Source: Acanthococcus lagerstroemiae
Lineage: Eukaryota; Arthropoda; Insecta; Hemiptera; Eriococcidae
Length of the DNA: 64,000 nucleotides
Direction: 5' to 3'
Assembly (NCBI GenBank): GCA_031841125.1
Contig: CM063106.1
Coordinates: 38,250,001 to 38,314,000, forward strand
The notes under the pieces were generated by a model. That model was not told the origin of the DNA. It ran no database searches and was given only the letters and a program-made list of their open reading frames with translations. Below are positions 44,680 through 54,175 of the stretch, piece after piece. Made by a program: the position numbers and the translations under genes. The stretch's first letter is position 1, and every line of letters starts with the position of its first letter.

Positions 44680-45770
44680 CCAATTTTTGCTATTTTTGTT
44701 AGCTCGTTTCGCTCGCGGTAAAGTCCTCGTAAAAACTTGTTGCTGCCTCTACAATTTCTTCTTGATTTTGAGTCACTTTTCCTGCTTGATCTTTTAGCTT
44801 CAGCATAACGTCTCTCCCGCTACCGAATTCGAGTCTAACTTTTTAGTGGACCAACTTTCTTCCAAAATATCTTGAATTTTTTCCTAATCATATTTTTTAA
44901 TATCTTCTCTAACAATTTTCTTCACCTATTTTAGTATTTTAGTTAGCTCAGTTTTATCCAATCCTGACTCGACAGTCTGTTTTGAAAGCTTATCCCTGGT
45001 TTTCTCTTTAGCCCTCGTCAATCCAAACTCTTCAACCGTGTTTTTCAAAGCTTAGACCATACTGTCGTAGGAATTTTCCCCGACTTTCATTTCCTCTAGC
45101 ACTGATTTTAGTTTCTGGCGTGCATCCTCTTTCTTTCTGACTGGGATGATCCGCCTTCTTCTCCCTTTACCCTTCCTGTGATTTTTATACTAGACTCTCC
45201 GCGAGATGCTCAATTTACAGCATGATATGCGGTAGTCTGATGAGAAGCCAAATTTTGACAGTGTTGTTACATCTTTAACTACTGACAGGTCATTTATTAG
45301 TAGGTGGTCAGTCTCCTTTTTAGTTTTCCCATCTGGCATATCTACGTCCATTTCCTCTTGACTTTTTTTCTTGTAAAAAGTGCGTTTGCTGTACATAAAT
45401 TAAATTTTTGGGCAATTTCTACTAATCTTTCCCCCCTGTTGTTTCTCTCCCCCACACCGGATGGGCCGCAGTGTTTTGAATTAGCCTCCCCTCCTACTTT
45501 TGCGTTGAAATCCCCCATTATTACCTGATAGTATTCCTTCTCTTTTTGAATTGTTGTCTCCAGCTCGTCATAAAATGTATCTGCTTCTGCCTTCTCTGCT
45601 CCGGCTATAGGTGCATACACTTGCAAGATTAGAATTCTTATCTTCCCATCTATTTTCAGTTTTAGTAGGCATATTCTTTCAGATATTATTTTAATTTCCA
45701 CAACATTATTTTTGACATTTTTGTTAATATAAAAACCCACCCCCTGTAAACTTTTGTGGAACCAAAGTAG
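44680..45770 (-). pseudogene. RTE-like retrotransposon, endonuclease half
   Basis: The minus strand from 45745 downward reads GFYINKNVKNNVVEI, ERICLLKLKI, LQVYAPIAG, QVIMGDFNAKVGG and RGERLVEIAQKFNL, the APE-type endonuclease of RTE-like elements. VYAP, GDFNAKVG and NxxGxxL are the hallmark motifs. After a frameshift near 45345 the linker continues (DVDMPDGKTKKETDHLL, SDYRISCCKLSI) and then a charged region (RRIIPVRKKEDARQKL) down to about 44690 with several stops. The RT domain is missing. It ends close to the A-tail of the Jockey copy. Confidence 0.85.
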
Positions 45771-46394
45771 TATAGATAGCTGCTTCTCTTCCTTTCTGCC
45801 AGTCTTTCCCCATATTTTCGAACTTCCGACACGTTTTCAAAATAATTTTCATTATTACGTATCATTTTTTAAACATTTTTCTTGGTGTTCTCAGTTACCT
45901 ATACACTTTATTAAAAAGTTCAATTTAATTTATATGCGTGTATTAGGGAAGGAGGGGGGGGGGACAAAACTCTTACGGTGCCGCACCACTACAAATGCCC
46001 GGTAATAATTTTAGCACCCATCCGCCCCTGGCTACGCGTATGCGAATTTTTCAAATATCTCGTGAACAAGTGATTCTAATGCAAAAATGTTAGGAATAGA
46101 ATTTATTTGTCTAATAATTTTCGATCGAGTGAGACCAGTTACAAATTTTATTCAAAATGAAGAAAATATTCCCAAAAAAGGAAATTTGTAAAATATTCTC
46201 CAATATTCCCCAAAATAATACAAATATGCGAAAATATGAATTTTATATCCAAATATGCAAAAATATGCACAAACACATAGGACTCATTTTACTGGGAATT
46301 TTATGATACGCAAAAATATCATCGATATTCTCATTGAATTGTCACAGAAAAAAATATGCCAAAGCATATTTTGCCTTGTCTTAGTGATTTGTGT
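45771..46394. other. ATATGC-rich fragment, no gene
   Basis: A G-run at about 45955 precedes ACGCGTAGCCAGGGG-type sequence (reverse strand, near 46025). From 46030 to 46380 the DNA is rich in AAATATGC / AATATGCAAAAATATGC words. These resemble the subterminal words of the hAT element at 54176-55415, so it is probably a diverged relative without recognisable ends. Confidence 0.45.
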
Positions 46395-46610
46395 ATACCG
46401 ACAGTCAATGAAGTAATTGCCACCCTTTCATCGCGCCACGAACGCCGCCTTTACCGTCACCCCAATACGATGATGGCCCTCCGAGACTACTCGGTGCCTC
46501 CGTAGACACGACACTGCATCGACATTCCCTCGTAACTACCTCCCCCCCAACTGTAATCACCTTCTTTTTTCCCCTCTATTTCAAGTAAATCTTTTCAAGT
46601 AATTGTGCCG
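46395..46610 (+). pseudogene. Jockey-like C-terminal scrap
   Basis: The plus strand reads VNEVIATLSSRHERRLYRHPN followed by MMALRDYSVPP, close to the VxExIxxxSxxYxxRLxxHPNxxA end of Jockey-clade proteins, then AT-rich DNA. Only about 50 codons are recognisable and a stop follows directly. Confidence 0.5.
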
Positions 46611-46952
46611 TCTTGTCTTAGGATTCGAACGAAATCCCAACCTTGTTAAATTCCAACTGTCAACAATGGTTTTTGTTTCGAAACATAGTGCCTAACTAAA
46701 CGGTGTTAAAAAAATTTGCCTAGACCGTACTGGTAGACTATTCAAAATTAGAAAAAAAGAGCTTTATGAAAAAATGCATAGCTCCGCAAAAGTAAAATAT
46801 TTTGACTCACCCATACAGTATGTTATATATTGGAAGTAAACATCTTCATTATAAATCATATTTTGACTTTTTTTTTCTTTTTTTTTCTTTTTTTTTTTTT
46901 CATTTTAAGAAGGTTTATAGTAAAGTTGAAATAGTGAGCCATAATTTGTAGT
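46611..46952. other. No gene seen; T-rich tract
   Basis: A T-rich tract broken by single C residues lies at about 46869-46900. No feature is supported. Confidence 0.5.
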
Positions 46953-47183
46953 TTACTTCACCAAAAAACAACCAACGCACCCCTTCTGCATGATACCACT
47001 GAAAGTGCCTACAGTTCGCCTTTGTGCGTCGGATCGGTGGCCCACATATGTGACGGCAACAGTTAGGCCTAAAATGATAATAGCAACGGAGAATGCTCGC
47101 TCGTCGCCACGTATACCCGTTTCGAAAATTAATAAAACCGCGAGGCGAGCCCTAGTTATGGCACATGCACGTACACACAACAC
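46953..47183 (-). CDS. Candidate exon encoding a membrane segment
   Basis: The minus-strand frame has a hydrophobic stretch (AFSVAIIILGLTVAVTYVG) bordered by charged residues (ETGIRGDER before, HRSDAQRR after), then TVGTFSGIMQ. It reads like a transmembrane helix of a polytopic protein. The DNA is richer in CpG than the window average and no transposon motif is present. GGTGCGTTGG after the IMQKG codons could be a weak splice donor. I do not recognise the family, and a chance ORF cannot be excluded. Confidence 0.25.
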   Translation of the reverse strand: MLCVRACAITRARLAVLLIFETGIRGDERAFSVAIIILGLTVAVTYVGHRSDAQRRTVGTFSGIMQKGCVGCFLVK

Positions 47184-48265
47184 ATTATGTAATATTATGA
47201 AAGCGAAACCCGCGATAAAATACTCTGGAGCATTGAATTCGAATTACATTTACCAGCGGGGACGCCGCAGTCGGCTTAGCTTCATACAGGAGAGAGTACA
47301 TATTTAGAAGGAACGAAAAGCCGCGGATGTGGAGCGACCGCGCGCATGAACAGTTGACAAAACGAAACAAGTCTGGCGATGAGGGAAAAAGAAAACAATT
47401 ACGGTTAATAAAATTGTCGACTTTAATAAAAACAAAGGATAGTTCGGCGTCCCCACGTACGAAATCTGGTAATCGGAGAGGTATTCGGACGAGCGAAATT
47501 AAAAAAGCGAGCAGGAGGCCGCATTCGGCTTATAATCGCTTTCTAGAACTACTCGGCCACGAGTCTGTCGGGTCATTAGGGGACGTGGGTGATAAAAATT
47601 TGCTCTTTTCCCCGAACCTCGGGCGACATTCGCGCAGTTTCGCTGGAAATTTACACGCATGAGAGCGAGCTAATTCCGCTAACGTAAATTGGCTTTCGGT
47701 CCGTACCTGATTCGGGACTGGGTTCGCTGCCGTACACGTACTAAGTACATGTAAGAATTTCGTTAAAAACTGGAAAAAATAGCGTATTTTGGGTCGATTT
47801 GGAAAAACCCTTCGACCCTCGCATCGCTTTCGAGGTTAATTTAACGAAGACTCGAGCCGAATGCTGATCACTTTGGCCGCGAAGTTCCTCTGCTGCACAT
47901 GATCCAGCGTGCCGATTTCCAAGTCGTTTCGCATTCGTTTTTATCGTAACCAGCCCAGGCAAAATAGGATTTCAAAAATGCAATAATTTCCAAACTCCCT
48001 TCGGAAGCACGGCGGCTCGAAAGTTTACGAAAACCGACTTCTTTCAGATAGAATTGGAAGATCATCAGTAAATGTTGGTCCGAATGAACTCTCAACCAGC
48101 AAGAAACCGAGAATTTACTCCGGATCATCGAGTCGGTTTGTTCAACATTCACGTTCCAGCTCAAAGGTGGAAGATGAATGAAAAACCCCTTCTCCTTATC
48201 AATGGGAAATCCGAGCAGCCAGTCAGTCAGAAACGTAACGCGCAAAATGTAACGTTTTTTTCCTT
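47184..48265. other. CpG-richer unique DNA, no gene supported
   Basis: CpG is frequent throughout. Open frames exist on both strands (111 codons at 47327-47662 plus, 139 codons at 47868-48287 minus), but neither shows a known motif and they overlap others. It could contain host exons or regulatory DNA. Confidence 0.35.
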
Positions 48266-48770
48266 TTGGGTGCCGAAGTAAAGACATGAAAATGTCAATA
48301 AGGAAAAAGTCAGTCAGTCAGCCAGCCAGCCAGCTAGCCTAGCCAGCTCGTAACGCTATTTTCGTCACGCTCCAGAGTAAAGCTTTTTTTTTTGACATTT
48401 TCATGTCTTTACTTTGTCACACAAAGCGGGAAAACGTTAATTTTACGCGTGACGTATCACGCGTTACGCGTTACATTTGAGGAGGAATGAAATAATCATA
48501 TCCATGGAAATTTATTTTGAATTTTCTTGTCTTTACTTTGGCACACTCCAGCCATGGGTATAACACAAACGTTACATTTGAGGAAGAACGAAAAGGAGAA
48601 ACAAAAAGGAATTATCATTCCCATGAAAATCATTTTGACATTTTTATGTCTTTACTTTGGCACACAACGGAAAAAAGTGTTACTTTGGAGCGTGACGAAA
48701 CGAGCGTTACTAAAAATAATAATAGGTAATAATAATAATAATGAAACTACTGACTGACTGATTGGACTGA
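48266..48770 (+). repeat. Hairpin plus about 120-bp tandem repeat
   Basis: A 28-base arm (48270-48297) is the inverse of 48393-48420 (TGACATTTTCATGTCTTTAC core), with a (CAGT/CAGC)n microsatellite in the loop. The right arm starts a tandem repeat: the TGACATTTT..TGTCTTTACTTTGGCAC head recurs at about 48516 and 48635, giving units of about 120 bases (2.6 copies). An (AAT)n stretch and CTGACTGACTGATT close the block. A related fragment lies at 51366-51455, and part of the unit occurs in 36715-37880. Confidence 0.75.
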
Positions 48771-48784
48771 CTCAACACTTAATT

Positions 48785-49107
48785 CGCCTGTAAGTACCAC
48801 ACTCCTTGTATCGAGCATCACGTTCCGTGTACCAGCCTACAAACACTGTCATCGTCCAGCGAAGGTAGGGTCCAAAAAATGAGCGCGCCAAAGTATACAG
48901 AGCGTAACATGCACTGCGGAATGTAGCGGACGACGACATTCTCATGTCGGCGTAGTCCGCGAAGCAGACATGAAAATGCTCTCCCGTGGTTGCAAACTCG
49001 TCAGCAAGATGATGCACTAGCAGAGCGTAGTGCTCGCAGGCTGGTACAAGGAACGTGATGCTCGCATGGGAATACAGGCTGATACAAGGAGTGTGGTACT
49101 CGCAGGC
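48785..49107. repeat. Inverted repeat with CACGTTCC core
   Basis: The left part (48785-48835) reads GTACCACACTCCTTGTAT, CGAGCATCACGTTCC, GTACCAGCCTAC. The reverse complement of 49035-49107 reads the same words in the same order, with an extra 20-odd bases inserted between the first two. The ORFs on the two strands therefore share GWYTERDARY / GWYKERDARM. The right edge directly precedes the SINE at 49115. Confidence 0.75.
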
Positions 49108-49114
49108 GATCATT

Positions 49115-49277
49115 TCCTCAGAGACGTCGGAGAGACTGTTAGGGCTATCTTAGCCCTCTTCTCTTCTTGCCGAAAAACCGGCCTAGGTCGAAATTGCAGC
49201 GAGTTGCTACGTGAGCTCGAACCCAGGACCTCTGGATTCCGAGACCAGCGTGCTATCCACTCGGCTAACCAGACCCC
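49115..49277 (-). mobile_element. tRNA-derived SINE, 3'-shortened copy 3
   Basis: Minus strand: GGGGTCTGGTTAGCCGAG head, box A-like TAGCCGAGTGG, box B-like GGTTCGAGCTC, and family body to about GACGTCTCTGAGG. It lacks the last 60 or so bases (GGGCTCGGG to AAAAGA) found in copies 1, 2 and 4. No target-site duplication was found. Confidence 0.8.
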
Positions 49278-50089
49278 AAACTCGTTTCAAGGGGTACAGT
49301 TCATTCTGAATGGGACTGCCACTCTCTTCTCCTAGCTCCACCTCACCTAATATTTATTCTCACTTGGATCAGGTGTTTGAGACAACATTACAGTTCGCTA
49401 TATCTTCTAGCCAATCCTAGAAGAGCTGCTCCAGCTGTTGCGGACTCTCCGGCAGAGCCACCCGCTGTCACCACCTTTTCACGTCGCCACACGTACCAAG
49501 ACGAGGAGGTGAGGGGTGAATGAAGAGGAAGCGCGTCCGGCTGCGGGGAACTTAAATTCCGGGTTAGTGCTGGGAGCGTTAACTTCGGTCAGTAGGGACC
49601 CTATGGTGGCCCTCACAGGGAAGCGCACACCGGAAGCGGAGCGGCCAAATACGCGCTCAGGCCGGCCTCAAAGCGTCTCTCCGACTACCAGTGCGATACT
49701 ATACTCGAAAGGGTAGTTTCCGCGGCGGAGGTGCGGTGTCTCAGGGGCCACTTTGGCATGCATGCATCGCCATACGTCCCATCACACCATCTTCTATCCA
49801 AAACGATCTCACATTTCAAGATGCAAGACAAGTCCAACCATATGTTCAGAACTTGCTTACATATCCAATGTGTCCACTATTCCTCCAAAAGGTACACTGA
49901 ACCTAATTTACAACCCTATCGATAGATTCACTCCAGGACATTTATTTGTGTTTCTCCTTATTAAAATCTAACAATTTTTAAATACTCATTCGGACTAGTT
50001 CAACGCCCATACTTCCATCGACATTGAATTGTTATTGAGTGGGGGAGGGAGGCTGAGTGTAGGGATTTCAAGAAATAAACACTCTAAGA
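49278..50089. other. GC-richer stretch, no gene supported
   Basis: At 49400-49750 GC and CpG content rise (for example GCGGCGGAGGTGCGG near 49721). Three overlapping plus frames of 62-72 codons are visible. The peptide PAAGNLNSGLVLGALTSV is not recognised. It may be a decayed retrotransposon ORF1 or host DNA. Confidence 0.35.
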
Positions 50090-51345
50090 TGCTTCTCAAA
50101 GTATATACTCTTCAAGACTACTTCAAAACGTTTAAATATTGTCCTAGTTCTAGGTAATTCAAGACTTCTCTAGACTTGATGAAGACTCATTATGACTCTG
50201 ACAGATTTGATTAAAACTGATCGAGACTCACTATGACCCTTCTTGGATTCAAAGTCATGACGATTTTCTAGAGACTCCATAAGATTCTTTTCAACTCACT
50301 CAAAACACATTGAAGTCTCCGCAATAACAATAGAATTGGTTAAGCCTGACGCTTCCGGGCCGGTTAAAAATTTTCACATATTTTTCAGTCTCGTTCAAGA
50401 CATAATAACCCTCTAGTGGCTTTGAGACCTAATTAAGATCCTTTAAGTTTTGATCGATTCTCAATCAGACTCATCTGGACTTGATTAAGATTCTGTACAG
50501 CCTGTTCAGGACACGCTATGCCCATTCAATGCTCATATAAAAATCTCGGAGACTCTAACGTCTCGCTAAGCCTCATCCATCCTTGTTTAAGGTATTTTAA
50601 GGCTCCCAGACTTACTCAAAACTTTACCTACAACTCTGCAATGCTTATTTACGACACTGGGAGACTCTTCCGGGCTTATTCAGATCTTTTCAAGACTCAC
50701 CTAGCTTGTTTACAGCGTTTCAAGACCCATTCAAAACTTTTTGAAACAGGTCCACAGTTAGATACGACTCTTCTAAGCTTATTTAAGCCTCATTAAGACG
50801 TATTCAACTTTGTTTAAGGCGCTTCAGGCCTCTTCTACACGTTTTAAAAATTATGACCCTGGTTCAAGGCTAACTCAGAATCTTCAGGGCTCATGCAAGA
50901 CTCTGGACTTTTCTGAGCTTATTCAGGCCTCGTTAAGATAAACTTAACGATTTTTAAAGGCTTTTCAGGACTCTTCCAAATGTATTCAAGACTCTTCGAC
51001 CCTAGTTCAAGGCTAGCTCAGTCTTCAGGGCTCATTCAAGACTTTTAAGATTGTTACCGGCTTATTTAAACCTCTTTAGGGCTCACTCAGCTCTTTTCGA
51101 ATTGCTTTAAGACTCAATTAGAATTATTCAATATTCTTTGATACAAGCTCAAAACTACATATGATTCTTCAAACTTCATTCAAGATTTTTCAGGAACCCT
51201 CCAAACTTATTCATGCCTCATCAAGATTCATCAAATCTTATTTAAGACGCTTCAAGCGAATTATCAACTTTTTTAATACTCTTTGATTCTAGATCAAGGC
51301 TACCTAAGACTCTTCAAGGCTCATTCAAGACTCTTTGAGTTCCGT
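50090..51345 (+). repeat. Longest GACT-motif array, about 1.25 kb
   Basis: Nearly the whole stretch parses into 10-11-base units such as AAGACTCATTC, AAGGCTTTTC, AGGACTCTTCC, AAGACTCTTCG. The RRCT core is the best conserved part and unit edges usually end in TTC. About 110-120 units are expected from the length. The 92-codon frame at 50518-50796 is a translation of the array. No longer higher-order period was evident by eye. Confidence 0.75.
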
Positions 51346-51359
51346 TACCAGCCAACATA

Positions 51360-51460
51360 GCCAGCCCGTAACGCGATTTTCATAACGCTATTTTCGTCAC
51401 TCTCCAAAGTAAGGCTTTTTTCCGTTGTGTGCCAAAGTAAAAACATAAAAATGTTCAAAA
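51360..51460 (+). repeat. Fragment of the 48.3-48.7 kb repeat
   Basis: CGTAACGCTATTTTCGTCAC then CTCCAAAGTAAGGCTTTTTTCCG and TGTGCCAAAGTAAAAACAT match 48350-48420 and the unit heads there. It follows the end of the GACT array. Confidence 0.65.
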
Positions 51461-51639
51461 ACTTAGGCAGGGGTGAAAGCTCGATTTGGTACCCACTTCA
51501 TGAGCTGTAAATTTGTACGAACCTACGACGCAATGTATAACCGCGTCAGGCCATCGGCATCAATTCTTTTTTTGTTTCAAAATTGATTTTGAAAAAATTT
51601 TGAAGAATTTTGGAGGACCCCCTCCTTGGTTGCGCTCTT

Positions 51640-52210
51640 AACTCCAGCATCGGGCTAATGTCTCGCTGTATACAAGCAACTGGCTTAAAGAAGGCTTCCT
51701 AAAAGAGAGAAGCCGTCCTTCTCACGGGCAGAAACAGGGCAGGCCACAGCTCTTCGATCTAGCAGTACTAGGCAAGCTGGTACTGCTTCAGCCCCAGATG
51801 GTGTATCTAGGGATGATGGTAGACAACGAATTGTGTTGGAAACCGCATTTCCAAGTAACGGCGCAGAACATAGACGTCAGCACACACCGAACCTCCGGGG
51901 CTCGAGCGAGAGCCGAAGAAGACTGTGTTAGATGGTAATCCGCCTAATTGGGCGCCAGCAGCGGCACTTCGCGAGAACAGAGAACATTATAAGAAGATTC
52001 CAACGGGCTACGACTCTATGGATAATCTGCGCGTACAGAAGCGTCTCATATGAGGGGGTTGTTGCACTAGCACGAATGTCTACTGTTGATCTGCTAGCCT
52101 AGGAGAGCGCTACGCTTTACCAGCGCTTTCGGAAGATACCCCCGCGGATCGAAAACAAAAGGGCGCAAAGGAGAGGATTAAAAGAGGAATCCGGGGGCAA
52201 AGATTCAAGG
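51640..52210 (+). pseudogene. R1-like reverse transcriptase, C-terminal part
   Basis: Frames joined by shifts read TEAVLL-like KPSFSRAETGQ, MVYLGMMVDNELCWKPHF, then RATTLWIICAYRSVSYEGVV, ALARMSTVDLLA and ERATLYQRF. The order YLGxxxDxxLxxxxH, QRxxxxxxxAYRxxSxEAxxVLAxxxPxxLLxxER is that of R1-clade elements. A hAT-type end follows at 52323, and another R1 segment on the same strand resumes near 53085. Confidence 0.75.
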
Positions 52211-52652
52211 TGAGACTTGAAATATAATATGCCACTCGTTTGCGCTTTCCCCTTTCTGAGATATTCGGAAAAACTTTCGAGGAGGGCTGTAGAAATGGGA
52301 GCACCCCCACTTTCATTTAGGGCAGAGGTTCTTAAGCTATGGTCCGCGAGGTACCCCGAAGTGGTCTGCGAGACATCTCTAAACGTTGTAATAAAAAGTT
52401 TGGATTGTAGGAAGGTGAGAAAGAAGGAAAAAATATAGAGTTATTTTTATTCAGGTAGGTACAGTTCAAGTGTTAGTTGTCGGCTGTGTAATCAGAGAAT
52501 CGATCGTCACGTGTTTGCGGTCATCGTTAAACTGTTTGTTCTTGCAACTAATAACGAAAGAATAAATTGATGTACTTTTGTCAGTCACCGCATTAGCTTC
52601 TGGTATAGTCATGTTGTCGTGTAGTGCTCTTGTTCGTGTAATCATCGTGAAA

Positions 52653-53098
52653 ATGGCGCCGAAACGTAAACATAACGATGACTACTTGAAATTTGGCTTC
52701 ACGTGCATTGAAGTTAATGGTGAAGTGAAACCTCAGTGTGTTATATGCAGTGGCGGATCTGTGGGTGGCGAAGGTCGGACACCCCCTTCGGACCAAAGAA
52801 GAAGAAAAAAACATTGCGGAAGCACAGTTTTTCTCCTATTTTTGAATATCTGCAGCACGACAGTCTAAAACGTTCATTTTGAAACGATTTAATCACATTA
52901 TGAAACTTGTCTTTAGAAATTATTTAAAATTACATCCATCTCGGATTTTGGGGGGCAGAGGTGGAAAAAGATTTATTTTCAAAACACCCTTCTTGGAAAA
53001 TTTCTAGATCCGCCACTAGTTATATGTGCAACAGTTATCTCCAACGATGCCCTGAAACCAGAAATACACCCACTGGCCAGTGGCCCTTAAAACTACTC
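52653..53098 (+). pseudogene. BED-finger hAT transposase N-terminus, split by MITE
   Basis: The ATG at 52653 opens MAPKRKHNDDYLKFGFTC, then NGEVKPQCVIC, the N-terminus of ZBED5-like hAT-derived proteins with the first CxxC of the BED zinc finger. The frame is broken at 52747 by a MITE. After it, the duplicated target and following bases (53019 onward) continue VISNDALKP in the same frame, then stop. The usual continuation (a histidine-containing second half of the finger and the DDE domain) is absent. Confidence 0.82.
52748..53018. mobile_element. hAT MITE, 271 bp, 8-bp TSD
   Basis: The edges CAGTGGCGGATCT and reverse-complement TAGTGGCGGATCT form a 13-bp TIR with one mismatch at the first base. 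GTTATATG flanks it at 52740-52747 and 53019-53026, a perfect 8-bp duplication. It splits the BED-finger transposase frame. Confidence 0.92.
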
Positions 53099-53892
53099 CC
53101 CACAGTAAGGACGAAGGGAGTCAATGGGGTGGACTTTTACCTCCTTCTTTTTCTAATTCGCTCTCAACCCGAGCCCTGGAGTCCGCCCTTTCGAGCATTA
53201 CCTCAGAGACGTCGGGGAGGTTGTTAGAGCTGCCTTAGCTCTCTTCCCTTCAGGCCGAAAAACACGGCTTAGGTCGAAATCTAGCGAGTTGCTGCGTGGG
53301 TTCGAACCTGGGGCCTCCGAATTCCGAGACCAACGCGCTATCCACTCAGCCAACCAGACCCCGGACTTTTACCTAGCCCAGGGACTAACTGGTCATGGCT
53401 GCTTCAAGGCATACCTCTTCAGAATGAAGAGACGTGTGTCTGACAGATGCGGATGTGGCGGTCTGCAGACTGCGGGACGTATCCTCACGGAGTGTCCGCT
53501 GTTTGCCGATGGTTGACCTGCGCAGCTGGATCTCTCAAGACATAGCTGCTGAGCTTATATCCGTGACTGCGTGAAGCAACTGTGGGCAGCCGAAGCGGAA
53601 GAAGCAGCTACTGAGACACAGTAGACTATTTTGAAAAGAAATTTCAATCACAACAGTGTAACTGATTTAAATGCCCCTCAGCAGATCCCTGCCACTATAG
53701 CGGGAGGAGCAGGGGTGGCCTCGTGGTTTGGTCTTTTGATCAACCCGGGCAAACAAACAAAACAAGAAAAGAAGAAAAAAAAGGTTATAGGCCCAGCCTT
53801 CTTTTGAGCGCTGGCCTTATCAAAAGTATTAAGAATGTACATAGCCGAAAGGCTATTAAGTTACATTAAATAAACAAAAAAAAAAGTTTTGA
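53085..53892 (+). pseudogene. R1-like retrotransposon 3' end, split by SINE
   Basis: The frame reads LLPTVRTKGVNGVDFYLAQG and LTGHGCFKAYLFRM, then CGCGGLQTAGRILTECPLF, the zinc-binding C-terminal end of R1-clade ORF2 (LTGHGxFxxYL, CxCGxxxxxxHxxxxCPxF) with the His replaced (ILTEC). A 3' UTR of about 350 bases ends in an A-run at 53877-53892. A SINE with a 12-bp duplication of GGACTTTTACCT splits the frame at VDFYL. With the segment at 51640-52210 it may be one R1 copy interrupted by a hAT element. Confidence 0.83.
53143..53362 (-). mobile_element. tRNA-derived SINE, complete copy 4
   Basis: Minus strand: GGGGTCTGGTTGGCTGAGTG head, box B-like GGTTCGAACCC, family body, and the 3' end GAGAGCGAATTAGAAAAAGAAG. 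GGACTTTTACCT is duplicated at 53131-53142 and 53363-53374, a perfect 12-bp target-site duplication within R1 coding sequence. Confidence 0.92.
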
Positions 53893-54167
53893 AAAAGGGG
53901 TATTTTTATTAGAAGATCTGAGGAACGTGGAGCAATATAGAAAAATTTCAAGCTAGCCAGTTTTTAAATATTTCGGTCGACGACTATAACACAAAAAAGG
54001 AAAAACATGAAATCACTTACATGAAAGTCTGGAGAGCCAAGGCCTTAAATTAAGGCCTTATTGAGCTCATCTACCTTAATACGCGCATGGTGATCACGTC
54101 TCACACGATTCACCTGTGTATGTCATACATGCGAAGACTTTTGTAAGCTGATATATGTCGATTTATC
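53893..54167. other. No gene seen
   Basis: AT-rich DNA between the R1 A-tail and a hAT element. A short palindrome (CCTTAAATTAAGG, 54042-54054) is present. Confidence 0.5.
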
Positions 54168-54175
54168 GTCATTAT

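Larger units (their letters stand above)
52323..53100 (+). mobile_element. hAT element of BED-finger type, 5' part
   Basis: The start CAGAGGTTCTTAAGCTATGG, followed by GTCCGCGAG and GTGGTCTGCGAG, matches the CAGNGGTTCTCAAxCTxxGGTCCGCGA terminus of hAT elements related to ZBED-type genes. About 330 bases downstream a transposase N-terminus begins on the same strand. The 3' end of the element was not found; after about 53085 the sequence is R1-like. It is interrupted by the MITE at 52748-53018. Confidence 0.7.

Noticed and set aside
47868..48287. 139-codon minus-strand ORF
   Set aside because: Overlaps other frames, ends in the hairpin repeat and shows no known motif.
50518..50796. 92-codon ORF with repeated FKTH-like peptides
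   Set aside because: It is a translation of the GACT array and not a repeat protein gene.
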